A stretch of 64,000 nt of DNA. Source: Hydnum rufescens UP504 (Eukaryota > Basidiomycota > Agaricomycetes > Cantharellales > Hydnaceae). The position numbers and the translations under genes were made by a program. Where the stretch lies: assembly GCA_014904985.1 (NCBI GenBank), contig MU129134.1:1-64000 (forward strand). The letters are read 5' to 3'. The notes beneath the pieces were generated by a model that saw nothing but the letters and a program-made list of their open reading frames with translations, did no database searches and was not told the origin of the DNA. Of the stretch, positions 52,300-63,165 are shown piece after piece. The number at the start of each line of letters is the position of its first letter. The first letter of the stretch is position 1.

Positions 52300-53642
52300 T
52301 CGATGGTCATCGATTGAATACTGGGCGAGAGGCAAGTTCTTTGGTGGGGGCGGGAGCTTGATCGACCAATTCGGCCGATGGGTACATTGAGTAGATACAC
52401 TTGGTAGCACATTTACAACGATACATGCCAATGTTCCCACAAGGAGGTGGTTGCCGCACTACCTTGATCAGGAAATAATCATTCCTCGTCCTCACGGACC
52501 ACTACCAGACCGTTCGCCCGCGTCACCTTCCATGGACGAGGGGATCCATCTCGCATTGCAACATCTCCCCGAGGTCTGCTTCGCACAGTTGTCATGTGCG
52601 CCAACAGGGTTGGTCGGACATCCTCGAGGGCCTTGGGGATGTGGGCGATATTTGAGGAGATCGCCTTCCTTATGCTGGCGGAGACGCGGGCCTCCGAAAT
52701 GGCGGTGCGAACGAGAGCATTAAGCTCAGGGCGGACGTATGCCCAGTCGTCCTTCCACCCACCATCGATTCTCTTGCGGTAGCATGAACCACATTCTAAT
52801 CGATCGGCTTGAGGTACCCCTTGGCCACCGCATTGTCTGGCTTCGTCCAATACCCGATCTGCGATTGCACAGCCGATTTCAAACTCTTCATCTTGGAGCT
52901 TTTGATCTGGGGCGCCTAGGTTTGTCTCCTGGGGGTGGCGGTCCAGGGAGCTGACCTCGCTTGGTCTTGGGCGGGCGCTGAGATCGGGGTGCCTTCCTTT
53001 GAGTCTTGTTCTGGGGGAAGTGCACCTGTTTATTTTTGAAGTGCTCACCGAGGCGAGCGTGGTCGCGACCTGGGCATATGTCAGTCCTGATTGATGCCCG
53101 TTGAGAAGAATGCAGCACGATACAGACGATGTCACATGACCACTAGGTCCTGGGACGGTGCCGAAATCTGCAAACTGCGGAGGGTCAGCATGCTATCAAA
53201 CCATATTTAAGTTCGTTCACATTTGGGATTAAACTCGATGTTTCGCTTACCCCATCTCCTCCTTCCGGGATATCAGAATCGGGTGTGTACGTAGTGTCTT
53301 GTGGGACTTGCATCGTCCCCAATGCCGGCGCGAGGTACATCAAATCCGGCTGCACCATCCATTTGAACCTCTTTCAGTTCCTCGGTCATTGCGCGTGGCT
53401 AGAAAATGGCTCACCTCGAACGGGTACATCAAGCCATCCCATTGGTCGTAGGCGGGAGGTTCGTCGGTGACAGTCGGTACTGTCGCAGCTGGCAGCGACA
53501 GCACTTCGTGCAGCAGGGAGGGCTCTGCTGCAAAATTTGAGGAGTTGTACGTCTCATTTGGAGTGGCCCATTCGAGGTCCAGTGGGGTTGGGGAGCCGGA
53601 GAGCGTGAATGCAAAGGCATCTGGCAAAAGGTAGTAGTCCAT
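52300..53642 (-). CDS. Gene X, copy B: unknown protein
   Basis: This is the most complete copy of an unrecognised gene. The start is MDYYLLPDAFAFTLSGSP at 53642, followed by an acidic, Pro/Thr-rich exon ending GLMYPFE. A clean intron joins to PDLMYLAPALGTMQVPQ and DSDIPEGGDG. The next exon reads FADFGTVPGPSG. Then comes a very basic stretch, FKNKQVHFPQNKTQRKAPRS and GDKPRRPRSK. Downstream frames read EEFEIGCAIADRVLDEARQ, LNALVRTAISEARVSASIRK and, after a frame change, CATKCIYSMYPSAELVDQAP, ending PVFNR. Acidic N-part plus basic middle would suit a DNA-binding or chromatin protein, but this is speculation. Exon joins in the 3' half are uncertain, and the copy may be decaying. Confidence 0.45.
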
Positions 53643-53687
53643 GTCGAGGAGTGGGTGAAGGTGTGAGTGAAGGTGGATGCTGATCGC

Positions 53688-53696
53688 TTATATATC
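53688..53696 (-). promoter_or_regulatory. TATA-like box of gene X copy B
   Basis: The sequence gatatataa (minus strand) lies about 50 bp upstream of the gene X start at 53642. The same motif with its flank recurs at 56145-56153 in partial copy C, upstream of the gene X-like remnant there. Confidence 0.5.
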
Positions 53697-54852
53697 TACA
53701 GGCCAACCTCGTGGACGCTGTCTAGACAAACGCGTGGGAACACTAGTTTTCTTATCCTAGTAATTATGTCCCTGTCTCCGGTACGTAGCTAGGGTCTATA
53801 CGGAGGTTTCGTGCAACGATCTCAGGGGTCTGGAAATTCATGTTTAGGGAGAATCTTCCTCGTGCGCCGAGCACACGAGGTGGGTGGTGTTTCCGTTTAT
53901 CAAATTAAGCGCTGCCACAATTTCGAGCACGTTCCCGAGATCCAATTTGCGAACTTGGTACCGATTTGGATAGCGTTCCACCGCGACTCTCGAGACCAGG
54001 CAGCGTGATTGAAGGCTATAATCAATGCATGCAAGAGTTTTGTGGCGCATACTAGTACTGTACTTGACAGATTATATCATTTCCAATCACAGGCCATGGC
54101 CACTGCCTATGCTAATTGGGTAGGTAGGATCCCAATTTTCCCAAAGGTTTGTACACGTGTACTATTGAATGATGGCATTATCACTTATGTTCGGTGTGGC
54201 AGGTGTATGAGGCATATCCCTTGCGGAAAAGGTTATCCTAATACGGCTTCGAGATTCCAGGGCGTGGCATTGATCTCTGCAAACCCTGAATGTCTGGTGG
54301 TTTGGTCCGTTACACGTCGCACAACATGTCTTTTTTGATCTAGGGAGACAGCTGAGCGCCTGTGAACAAGTTTTCGACATTCTGAAGCGACATGGGAATC
54401 GTACACATACAGACAAAAGCACGAGCACCTGGCACCTCTCAAACATAATAGTACAGGGAGATACGATTAAGTGCTAGACAAGGAGTCCATTTCATGAGCC
54501 TCAAGTGGGTTAAAGTGAACTTCGCTGACATCAGATATGAAGGGCACTCGTTCAGCACCTTGGTATCCTGAGTGACGGGATGTGGAAAACGCATCCAACG
54601 AGGAACGCAAACGGCAAAAAGCGAAGCGCCTGTCAATTGTCAAACTAGTTCAAACTGTCGGGCAGGGTTCCCCAACCCGGTTCGATTGGTCTTACTCACA
54701 TCTCTGACCCACACATATCGCTCAGCTTCTGGTTGAGCAGAACACATGCAACCCTGCTCCAGATGAAGAGAGATTGCGCAAACTTCCCGAGAATGGTGGG
54801 GGGTAGAACAGGCGCGCAGATATGTCCCAAACGAAAGAGGAACGAGGAAGAA

Positions 54853-55693
54853 CTAGGCGACCTCTGCGACGTCGAGTAAAAAGGTGTACCATTTTTGAGA
54901 CTTTCGTGAGCGAGTCTGCGTCCCCAGTCCGAAGAGTATGTAACCTGCCAACCAGCTCAAGCTCGTTCTAAGAGAAAAGCTCATCCGGACATTCGAACGT
55001 GTGGCGAAGAATGCCTGTCCACTTTTTCGTCCGTCCCGTCTACTTATTCTCGTTTGCAATCCAGGCTTGCTCCATTGCAATGAAGGTCCATTCCACTCGC
55101 TCCCTATTCCACCCTCTTCTTTATCATCTTCAACGGTCAGGCTTGTTGGCGGCAGTGTGGCTACTAATTCAGGCAAGGTCTCGCGCGATTCGTACGAAGG
55201 CTTACCCTCCCGAGACGGCTTGCGCGGATGGTACCAGTGTGATTTCTACGATATTCGATAGAACCTCCGTCGGAAACTTTGCTTCCCAAGATGTGTCATC
55301 GTCTTCCTGCATGACTTGTTAGAGAATGGGTAACGGCGATGGAAGCTTTGAGAGTACCGAGCGGTCGGATGCAGGGCGTAATAATGTGTCGTCTTGTGGA
55401 CTTGGGGACTGATCGTCTACACTCTTCACAGGCTTTCTGATCTCTACGATGAAGACGGACAACATACGAGCGGGGATTGAGTAGGCCTGCACAGGCAGAA
55501 GAACAATATGGTCGCCCGTCGGGACGCAGCATTCAATGTGAAAAGCAATTCCGGACCCGGACGAGCCCTCCCTTCTGGGATGGAACTTACATTCTGACGC
55601 ACAGCGAAGATTCAGCGTCCGACATAGGGATATGGGATTCAAGGGATCTCGTCGTTCTGTTGCCGTTTTTCCGACCCTCTTTCCCAAGAGCAC
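54853..55693 (-). CDS. Unknown spliced gene ('gene Y'), doubtful
   Basis: Minus-strand frames suggest a small multi-exon gene. One exon contains NLRCASECKFHPRREGS and GIAFHIECCVPTGDHIVLLP (about 55630-55490). Another contains DDDTSWEAKFPTEVLSNIVE and ITLVPSAQAVSG (about 55310-55200) with a following GTAAG donor. The last frame ends WYTFLLDVAEVA (stop 54853). A related but degenerate block (LRCESECRLVW) lies at 56879-57064, so this gene also seems duplicated. No family recognised; exon joins are tentative. Confidence 0.3.
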
Positions 55694-55929
55694 ATCTTTC
55701 TGCGATCATGTCGAAGCGTGATTCCATTCTTATTTGCCTATATGTCGGTGCCATACTCCCCACGAGAGGCAACCCGCAGGATGTCATCAGACACGCAAAC
55801 GCACCACCGCGGCTGACCTCATGGATCTGACGTTTACAGTACGGGCTGGGTCCGAATTGTTTTACCGCTGTTGGCTTTCACTCTTCCTGTATTCATGATA
55901 TCACTGAATACCATTATTCGAGGATATAG

Positions 55930-57069
55930 AAAGGTTTGCCTTAGGCTCTCTCTCCGAGTGCCTGTGTTCGGCTACAGTACAGCAGGGAGCCCTACTGCGC
56001 ATTTGAGGACTTGTAGATCTTGTTTGAGTGCCCCATTCGAAATCCGATGGGTTTGGGAAGCCGGAGAACGTGAATGCCGCGGGCTCTAGCAGTCCACGTT
56101 GAAAGGGTGACGTTGAATGTGGATTGAAGCAAGGTACTGATCGCTTATATATCTACAGGAATATGGCCGATCTCGGGGAGGTTGTCTAGACAAATGTCCA
56201 GGAATTCTGGTCTTTTTATCCTAGTAATTATGCTCCTGTCTCCGGTACGTAGCTGGGGTCCATACGAAAGGTTCCTGCAGCGATCTCAGGGAATTTGGGA
56301 ATTGGTGTTTAGGGAGAATACTCCTTGCATGCCTAGCACCTGAGGATCTCTGATCAGGTCTTTATTATTACTCGGACATCATGTAAACGAGGTGAGTGGC
56401 ATTTTGTTCATCAAGCCAAGCGCGGCCAAAATTTTTGGGCACGTTCCCAAGAACCAATTTGGGAACTCGGCACCGATTGGGATAGCAGTCTAGTGCGACC
56501 CTGGGGACCGGATGGCATGATGTTGAAGCCCTTAATCAATACGCGTACGCGTCAGGATGTAAAAGGTTTTCCGGCGCTTCGACATACTCGTATACGTCTT
56601 CACCGCAGATTCCATAATTTCCAGTGACATGGCCTATCACCTGAGTGAATTAGTTAGATAGGATCCCAATTTTTCCAGAGGTTCATAGGCGTGTATGATT
56701 GAATACTGGCATTATCGTATCTACATGTTCAGTGTGGCTGGGGTATGGGGTATGTCCCCTACGCGAGAGGTTATCCTGAAACATTTTTGACTTGATCGAA
56801 AGCAGGCCCTAGGAGTCCATTTTCTCTCCTGTAACTGAAACTTCATCATATTCAGGCGTGCTCGTGATGGCCAGTATGTCATCCACAGAACGCACCACTG
56901 GGCTGAGCCGCCAGAAAAGATTCAATGTCAAGAACAAGTCCTGGAGCCGGACGAGCCCAAACAAGGCGACATTCTGACTCGCACCGAAGATACAGAGTCC
57001 AACCGGGAAATGGGCTTCGGAGGCTATCGTCCTCAACTTTGGGTTGCAGTCCTTCCGACTCCATCCCAC
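55930..57069. repeat. Partial third copy (C) of the duplicated region
   Basis: This region holds a gene X N-terminal remnant on the minus strand (AFTFSGFPNPSDFEWGTQT near 56070-56010; compare AFTLSGSPTPLDLEWATPN in copy B), the TATA-like upstream block, and the noncoding block with ttatcctagtaattatg at 56216. It ends with a gene Y-like remnant at 56809-57069. The noncoding block aligns with both copies A (50150-50600) and B (53750-54130). It is more diverged and has no intact gene. Confidence 0.7.
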
Positions 57070-57833
57070 GCCAACACCCTTTATACGTTCAATCGTAGTG
57101 TAATTTTATTCTTATTTGCCTGCATCTCGATGTTCATACTCCCTACAAGAGTGGCAGGTCCCCATTTCAGGAGCTAGCTGTTGCTGGATGCATGCTACGG
57201 GTCATCAAATACAAATTACAAACCAATAGACACTGTCGCGGCTGACCCTGCGATCGAGGGTGATGTCTATCATGGGTTTCATTGAGAAAGCATTCAGCAG
57301 ACGCATCAGCTGAACAGTTGGGAGCCCCCTATTATGTAATCGAAGCCACCGAATGGCCTACCATTCCTGTTACCGTACGTAGTACACAATGACAGCGAGC
57401 GGAATGGGATTTATCATTGTGCCTTCCCATACTGTAATGGCCCTCTCTCATCGCTCACTCTTCTGCGGCAGAATATGTGGCGGAGCAGGGCTTCGGCACT
57501 TTACGTGGGACCCCGACCCTGGAGCGCCTTGATCTGCGTAATTTTAGGTACGGGTAACTTGTTAACAACAGAAAAACCGACCCCGATGAGCCAACCCAAG
57601 AAGAATTGAGCAAGGCTACTGCCTTTTTCCAACTTCAAAGTGGTCCTATCATCCTGTAGGCTTCCTACTATTATCTGGGAATTATCCGCTAGAAATTGGG
57701 CCCCAATGTTTGTTGCAATTGAGAGGTTTGGCAATTATTTTCATAGATCTAGTCTACAGTATAAAAGAGCCAGTTAAGGGCCTTGGGGGAACTTGTCTGT
57801 TCCCTCCGGTGACTTATCATAAATATCACATAC
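57070..57833. other. Intergenic upstream of secreted-protein gene
   Basis: No gene recognised. A 77-codon minus-strand frame at 57501-57734 with one hydrophobic stretch is not supported. The TATA box of the next gene lies inside at 57760-57768. Confidence 0.4.
57760..57768 (+). promoter_or_regulatory. TATA box of secreted-protein gene
   Basis: tataaaaga lies 65-75 bp upstream of the ATG at 57834, at a suitable distance for a core promoter element. Confidence 0.55.
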
Positions 57834-58555
57834 ATGAAGACCTCTGTCGTCTCCTTCACTGCCGCGTTGTCGCTTCTGCCCACTTTTACTACTGCCCTTG
57901 TCGGCATAGATTGGAAGGTTTCTGGTGCGCCTGCCTCCGGCCTTAAGGACGTAACATTCCCCTTCTCCCTCGCCAACGCCCCTCACAAAAGCGGCTACTT
58001 CTTTGCTCAACAATTCAGCTTCAGTGGCCAGTCTGATGCCGGCTACACTGGTTTCCAGCCGCGACCCGACTCCGGCGGCGGACCCATCATTCATGCCGTC
58101 TTCTCGAGTTTCATCCAAGGCACAACCACCTCCGACGTCAACTGCCACGATGGTGCTGACGGGGTTCGGGCGTGAGCTGCAGCGTGGACTTCTCGGGATC
58201 GTACGATGACAACTACGCCCTCGAGATTCTGAATACCCAGGGCACAACGTGGAGTGCTACAGTTGTGAATACGGCCACGAAGCTTCGGATCCCTGTCGGT
58301 TCGTATATGCTACCGGCTGGTACGGGGGGTATTACGGGGAGCCAGGTCGGTTTTGTGGAGTATTATCCATGGAATGCGGCGACGCATACGTGTTCATCAT
58401 TGCCGTATACATGGGTGACGTTTGGGATACCGACGACGTTGTCAGGAGGCTCAGGGAGCTTGGGAGATGCTTATGAGTATGGGGATTGTGTCGGGAAGGT
58501 TGGATTTCAAACCTCGAGGACGTCACTAGGGGTTCAGGTGGATGTCGGGTTCTAG
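57834..58555 (+). CDS. Small secreted protein (possible DUF3472-like)
   Basis: The start MKTSVVSFTAALSLLPTFTT is a typical signal peptide, with likely cleavage near TALVG. The mature part reads IDWKVSGAPASGLKDVTFPF, SGYFFAQQFSFSGQSDAGYT and GFQPRPDSGGGPIIHAVFSS, then SCSVDFSGSYDDNYALEILN, GTGGITGSQVGFVEYYPW, and ends GDAYEYGDCVGKVGFQTSRT then LGVQVDVGF. Conserved Cys and aromatic residues suggest a disulphide-stabilised beta-rich secreted fold; the GYTGFQPRP...FSS pattern recalls DUF3472 proteins, a weak assignment. A one-base deletion at about 58168 (G-run) must be added to join DGADGV to GVSCSVDF. A diverged paralogue follows in tandem. Function unknown. Confidence 0.7.
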
Positions 58556-58985
58556 TGAAGGGCGTCTCTGGATATTGCAGCGCACGTCGAAATCCATTAC
58601 CAAGTTCTTGTTTAGTACGGCAGGTGACTGGACAAGACACATCTTGTTGCATATTCCTACTCTCGGGCTGCACTACCCTTAGTAGGTGGGTAAGAGCGAT
58701 GTGAAGGTAAGGGTGGGTTCCAGCAAAGATCTATAAAGGAAGTTTCGAGATATCGAGCGCCTCTTTGCATTAAGGAATACAGTCGGAATCCCCTCTGAAT
58801 GTGCCAGAGTCACGGACTGTAATAGACGTTGCGATAGCATCGTAATAGCGTTCCCATGTTACTCTGGAGAGATCTGGCGATATCTACCTTTACGGGCGCT
58901 TCGTCAGGTTCTTTGGCCACATGGATTACAATTTAGCGGAACGGATCCTTTGGGCTAAACTCAACAGACAGATATTGTAGTTCAC

Positions 58986-59784
58986 ATGGAATTCTCTTCT
59001 CCACCGCCACGCTATCGCTTCTGCCCACTTTTACTACCGCACTTGGGGGCATATCTTGGAGCGAGTCCAATGTACTCTCCTCGGGCTTTCCGGAGGTACT
59101 GTTCCCCTTCTCCATCGCAAATTCCCGTCACGAAACCGGTTACTACTTCGTCCACCAATTTAATTTCATTGGCCAGACTGATGTCGGCTACACGGGGCTC
59201 CAGCCGCGACCCAACCCCAGCAACAACGGCAAGAAAACCCCAGTCACTTGTGGGGCCTTCTCCAGTTTGGTCAACGGCACAACCGTCATCGACCCAAACT
59301 GTCAATACGGCGCTGACCGGGGGTCCAGGCGTGAGGCTGCAGGGTGGAGTTCTCGGAACCGTCTGGAAACCTCTACGACCTCGAGATTCCGGATACCCAA
59401 GGCGCGACGTGGGGCGGTACAGTTTACGATTTCGTCACGATGCGCTGGATCCACGTCTGGTCGTATACGCTATCACCTGGCACTGGGGGTATTACAAGGA
59501 GCTGGGTCGGTTTCTTGCAGTATTATCCGTGCAGTGTGGGGACGCATGTGTGTTCATCGTTGCCATATAGATCGATGAAGTTTGGGATACCACCGGCTGC
59601 GTACCTAGGCTCGGTAGGGAGTTTAGGAGATGCCTATGAGTATGGGGATTGTGTAGGGCAGGTTGCATCTGGCAGTACGAGGACTCTACGAAAGGCAGAA
59701 GTTAGTGTCCGGTTCAAAGGGGTTGCATCTCTATCCATTTTTCAGCGCATGGAAAAATTCACATCCATCTTCTTGTCTAGCTGA
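58986..59784 (+). pseudogene. Tandem paralogue of the secreted protein, probably broken
   Basis: The same order of blocks as the preceding gene: TATLSLLPTFTTALGGI, GFPEVLFPFSIANSRHETGY, YFVHQFNFIGQTDVGYTGLQ, VTCGAFSSLVNGTTVIDPNC, then MEFSEPSGNLYDLEIPDTQG, GTGGITRSWVGFLQYYP and GSLGDAYEYGDCVGQVASG. The ATG at 58986 is out of frame with the signal-peptide core, and a second frame change occurs near 59320, at the same place as in the first copy. The C-terminus runs on about 40 residues past the end of the first copy. It is probably decaying, although sequence errors could account for part of the breaks. Confidence 0.65.
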
Positions 59785-60952
59785 TACGGCAATTGGTTGG
59801 ACAGGTTGCCTTTTGTTGCATACGGGTCTTGGTCTTGGTGCACGATACTAATCTTCGCCTGGACACTATCGTTGTGATCCTTAGACCGATCCCCGGTACG
59901 TGGATAAGCGCAATTTGAAGGCAAAGCTAAGTTTGAGCCAACATCTACAAGAGAAGTTTGCAGATATCACATGGACCTTTGCATCCAAGAATATCCTCCC
60001 AGTCTCCTCACTCTGAATATACCGCGAACAAAATTGACGCTGTAACAGCATGGGTGGCCGGAGGCGCATAATGAGTATACTCTTCCCTTTGTATGCCTGG
60101 GGAGATCTGACGATACTCACCTTTAGGGACGACTCGGCGCATTTCTTTGGCCGCAATGCGCTGAAACTTGGCGGCATTTGTTTCTTCGTTCTGAGCTCCA
60201 ATGGAGTGAATCCTCCGGGATAGTCTGAGAAGGCGTCGCAGCACCACAACTCATGGGAGGGACTTTTGGCGTCAGGTGGCGCGAATACACCCACACCTGT
60301 GAGAGCTCACGCTAAATGACAGGATTACTTGAGATTCCTGGAGTGAAAAGGATCTGATTATTGAACGACTTTCTCCAGCAGTAAAATAGCATGGTACGTC
60401 TAAAGAAATAGACTAGATATGAAATTTATATTTTGGGAACTGAGAGGCTAACATACCCGATGAACGAACACCAAATAGAGTTTGGCGGACGTGGGCTGTC
60501 CGTGAACCTCAACAAAGCAGATATAGCATCCAGCGACGTTTTAAAATACAAGTTTTAAGTCAACGGAATGATAATTATGGCGGACGTGCTGTCCAGGAAC
60601 CAGAACAAGCCAGATATAACATGCAGCGACTTTTTAGAGTGCCCCAGTTTTAATTCAAGGGAGTGATAATTCGTCAAGGATGTATACGAGGGCCGATACT
60701 CGTATCTGCCGTCATGAAAGCAAATATAGCAACAGAATCATGCAATTTGATCGGGGTACTGGCAACAATATAATGGCAAACATGGTCAAAGACTGAGTCA
60801 GCGATGGGGAAATAAGTAAGTACAGCAAGCAGGGGAGGAAGGCAACGAGAAGACACTACTGGGTTTCGCTGGTTGTTAGACCAGCTCAGCGGCAGGATGG
60901 GATCGCAAAAGGAAACACTCTCGGATGATCCCGATATTTCAACTCCGACGAT
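59785..60952. other. Intergenic with duplicated downstream sequence
   Basis: The first part (about 59910-60170) resembles the region after the first secreted gene (about 58700-58930), so the tandem duplication unit of about 1.2 kb includes downstream DNA. Then follows the direct repeat at 60485-60672, and about 300 bp before the SF3B2 gene with nothing recognised. Confidence 0.5.
60485..60672. repeat. Two-unit direct repeat, about 95 bp each
   Basis: Unit 1 (60485-60575) and unit 2 (about 60577-60672) both begin ggcggacgtg and share gctgtcc, aacaa(a)gc(c)agatata, gcagcgac/ccagcgac, agttttaa, ggaatgataatta/gagtgataatt. They are imperfect copies in tandem. No coding content recognised. Confidence 0.75.
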
Positions 60953-63092
60953 ATGGCTCAAGTCGAAGCACCTCTGTCTAACGGCCACGCAGTCCTTAAC
61001 GGCACGGCACCCAAGAAGATTAAGAACAAGGCCGCCTTGAAACGCGCAAAGCAGAAAGAAAAGCGACAGAATGTTTCCAGGCAGACCTCAGTGGTATGTG
61101 CTAGGAAGAGCATTCCGTCTGGCGTTCATTGACCATGAGGAAACGTATCTCAGGATCCATCTTTAGAAAGCGCAACCATCGAAGATGATGAGGAAGCATC
61201 AGTAGAGTACGTCACTGAGCAGCTCGATATAGCCTCGTCTGGCCTCGAAGCATTCTCCAACGTCTTTGCTCGTTTCCAGCTTCCTCCCGAGGTAGCATCA
61301 GTGCGTATCCCCTTTGATGGCGCTTGCATTGCAACCTCACGTACTTCTGAATATAGGCCACCTCTGGCGAGCCTTCTAAAGGAGAAGTAATCTATTCTGA
61401 CGAGGAACAAGATTCAGACGATGGTTCTGATACAAAGGAAGCCAAACCGATATCGAAACGGAAGCAGAGAAAGAACAACCGACTTTCTGTCGCAGAACTT
61501 AAGCAGCTTGTCAAAAAACCTGAGGTGGTCGAATGGACCGATGTCTCTGCTTCAGATCCCCGGCTTCTTCTTCATCTCAAAAGCTCTCGAAACACAATAC
61601 CGGTTCCGCCACACTGGAGTGCAAAACGTGATTACCTGCAAGGGAAACGGGGTATTGAAAAGGCGCCTTTCCAGCTTCCTGCCTTCATTGCCGATACCGG
61701 TATCGCCACGATGCGTGACGCAGTCAAAGAAAAGGAGGCGAATATGTCGTTAAAAGCCAAGACTCGAGAGCGAGTTCAACCTAAGATGGGGAAAGTGGAC
61801 ATTGACTACCAAAAACTTCATGATGCATTTTTCAAGTTCCAAACAAAGCCGCCGTTGACACTTTTCGGTGAAATGTAAGCCAATCCAAACAGTCCGGGCG
61901 AGTTCCCTAGTACTCATATCCCTTATTCAGGTATTACGAGGGGAAAGAGTTTGAGACGTCATTGAAAGAGAAGAGACCAGGAGACTTGTCTCCCGAATTG
62001 GTTGAAGCACTGTCCATTCCTCCCCTTGCTCCACCTCCTTGGCTTATTAGTATGCAGCGGTTTGGCCCTCCGCCAAGTTATCCCACCCTCCGAATCCCGG
62101 GCCTTAATGCCCCAATACCTGAAGGGTGAGCGATACCAGTTTCTTCTCAGGATATCGTTGAAACTTTGTGATAGTGCCCAGTGGGGTTTCCATCCCGGTG
62201 GATGGGGTAAGCCTCCATTAGACGAGTACAATCGTCCGTTATACGGTGATGTGTTCGGTGTTTTGCCGAAGGTGTCAGATCCAAATGTGCGGCCCTTGCT
62301 TCCTCTCTCTGGTCCCTTTTCTAACGGTTGTGCAGGACGGGGAACCTATCGACCATTCATTGTGGGGCGAACCAGATCCTGAAGAAGAGGGTGTGTCGCG
62401 TTTAACTGTTATGGGCAAAGAAGCAATTGACAATATGTTGTCTCACGCTCCCGCAGAAGAAGAATCCGAAAGCGAAGAGGAATCCGAGGAAGAAGAGGCC
62501 TCGGAGCCTGCTCCGGCGGACGGTCTTCAGACACCATCCGGTCTTGAGACTCCAAGTGGGATGCACAGTGTGGTATCTACGGTTCCCGGTGGCCTCGAAA
62601 CGCCCAACTTTCTCGAGCTACGGAAAGGACGTGCTCAATCAGAGGCGTCCGATGCGCCACCCGCCAATCGGAGCTTGTATCAAGTCCTCCCAGAAAAACA
62701 AACCTCGGTCCGAGGGATTGTGGGCAGTGAACGCGGTTATGATATCTCTGGAATTGCGAATCCTTCTTCATCTGTTCCTGTGCTTGGCGACGAACGGAGC
62801 ACGAAGGTTCGTAACTGCTAGACTCTCCTCATCTTCCAGTGTAATTGAAATGCCATTTTAGCGCAAAGCCAATGGTGTGGATGTCACTATCGATTCTTCA
62901 GAACTTGAGGGTCTTTCGGACGAGCAACTGCGTGCCAAATATGAGGCTGCGGCCAAAGGAAATGCTGGTGTTCCAGGCGCGGCAAATCGTGAGGATTACT
63001 CTGACATGATTGCCAAGGAGATGGCGAAAAAGAAACAAAAGATGGAGAAGGACAGAGGGTCGAGAGGGAAAGAGAAGGAATACAAATTCTAG
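60953..63092 (+). CDS. CUS1: Splicing factor 3B subunit 2 (SF3B2/Cus1)
   Basis: This U2 snRNP component (SAP145 in human, Cus1 in yeast) helps bind the branch-point region. The first exon is MAQVEAPLSNGHAVLNGTAP, then the Lys-rich KNKAALKRAKQKEKRQN. After an intron come acidic stretches and FSNVFARFQLPPE. The DUF382 core reads VVEWTDVSASDPRLLLHLKS, NTIPVPPHWSAKRDYLQGKR and GIEKAPFQLPAFIADTGIAT, with YQKLHDAFFKFQTKP. Then come YYEGKEFETSLKEKRPGDLS, LISMQRFGPPPSYPTLRIPG and LNAPIPEG joined to AQWGFHPGGWGKPPLDE (PSP domain). The tail is acidic (EEESESEEESEEEEASEP), then RGYDISGI, the DVTIDSSELEGLSDEQL helix, and ends RGKEKEYKF. All blocks are in family order, with short introns at conserved junctions. 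Confidence 0.94.
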
Positions 63093-63165
63093 CTGCCGAT
63101 ACTCTTTTCTCGGCGGACTGTTGGAGGGCGAGTTCATGCCTGCATGTTGTATGTTATCACTTGTC

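Larger units (their letters stand above)
51225..54520. repeat. Segmental duplication, copy B
   Basis: This is the direct copy of 48198-51030, starting only about 200 bp after copy A ends. It contains a broken p150 tail, gene X with its 5' exons, and the noncoding tail. It is longer than copy A mainly because the gene X 5' part is present. Confidence 0.85.

Noticed and set aside
52193..52723. Plus-strand open frames over gene X copy B
   Set aside because: The minus-strand frames are the ones shared between duplicated copies and have a start, TATA-like box and introns.
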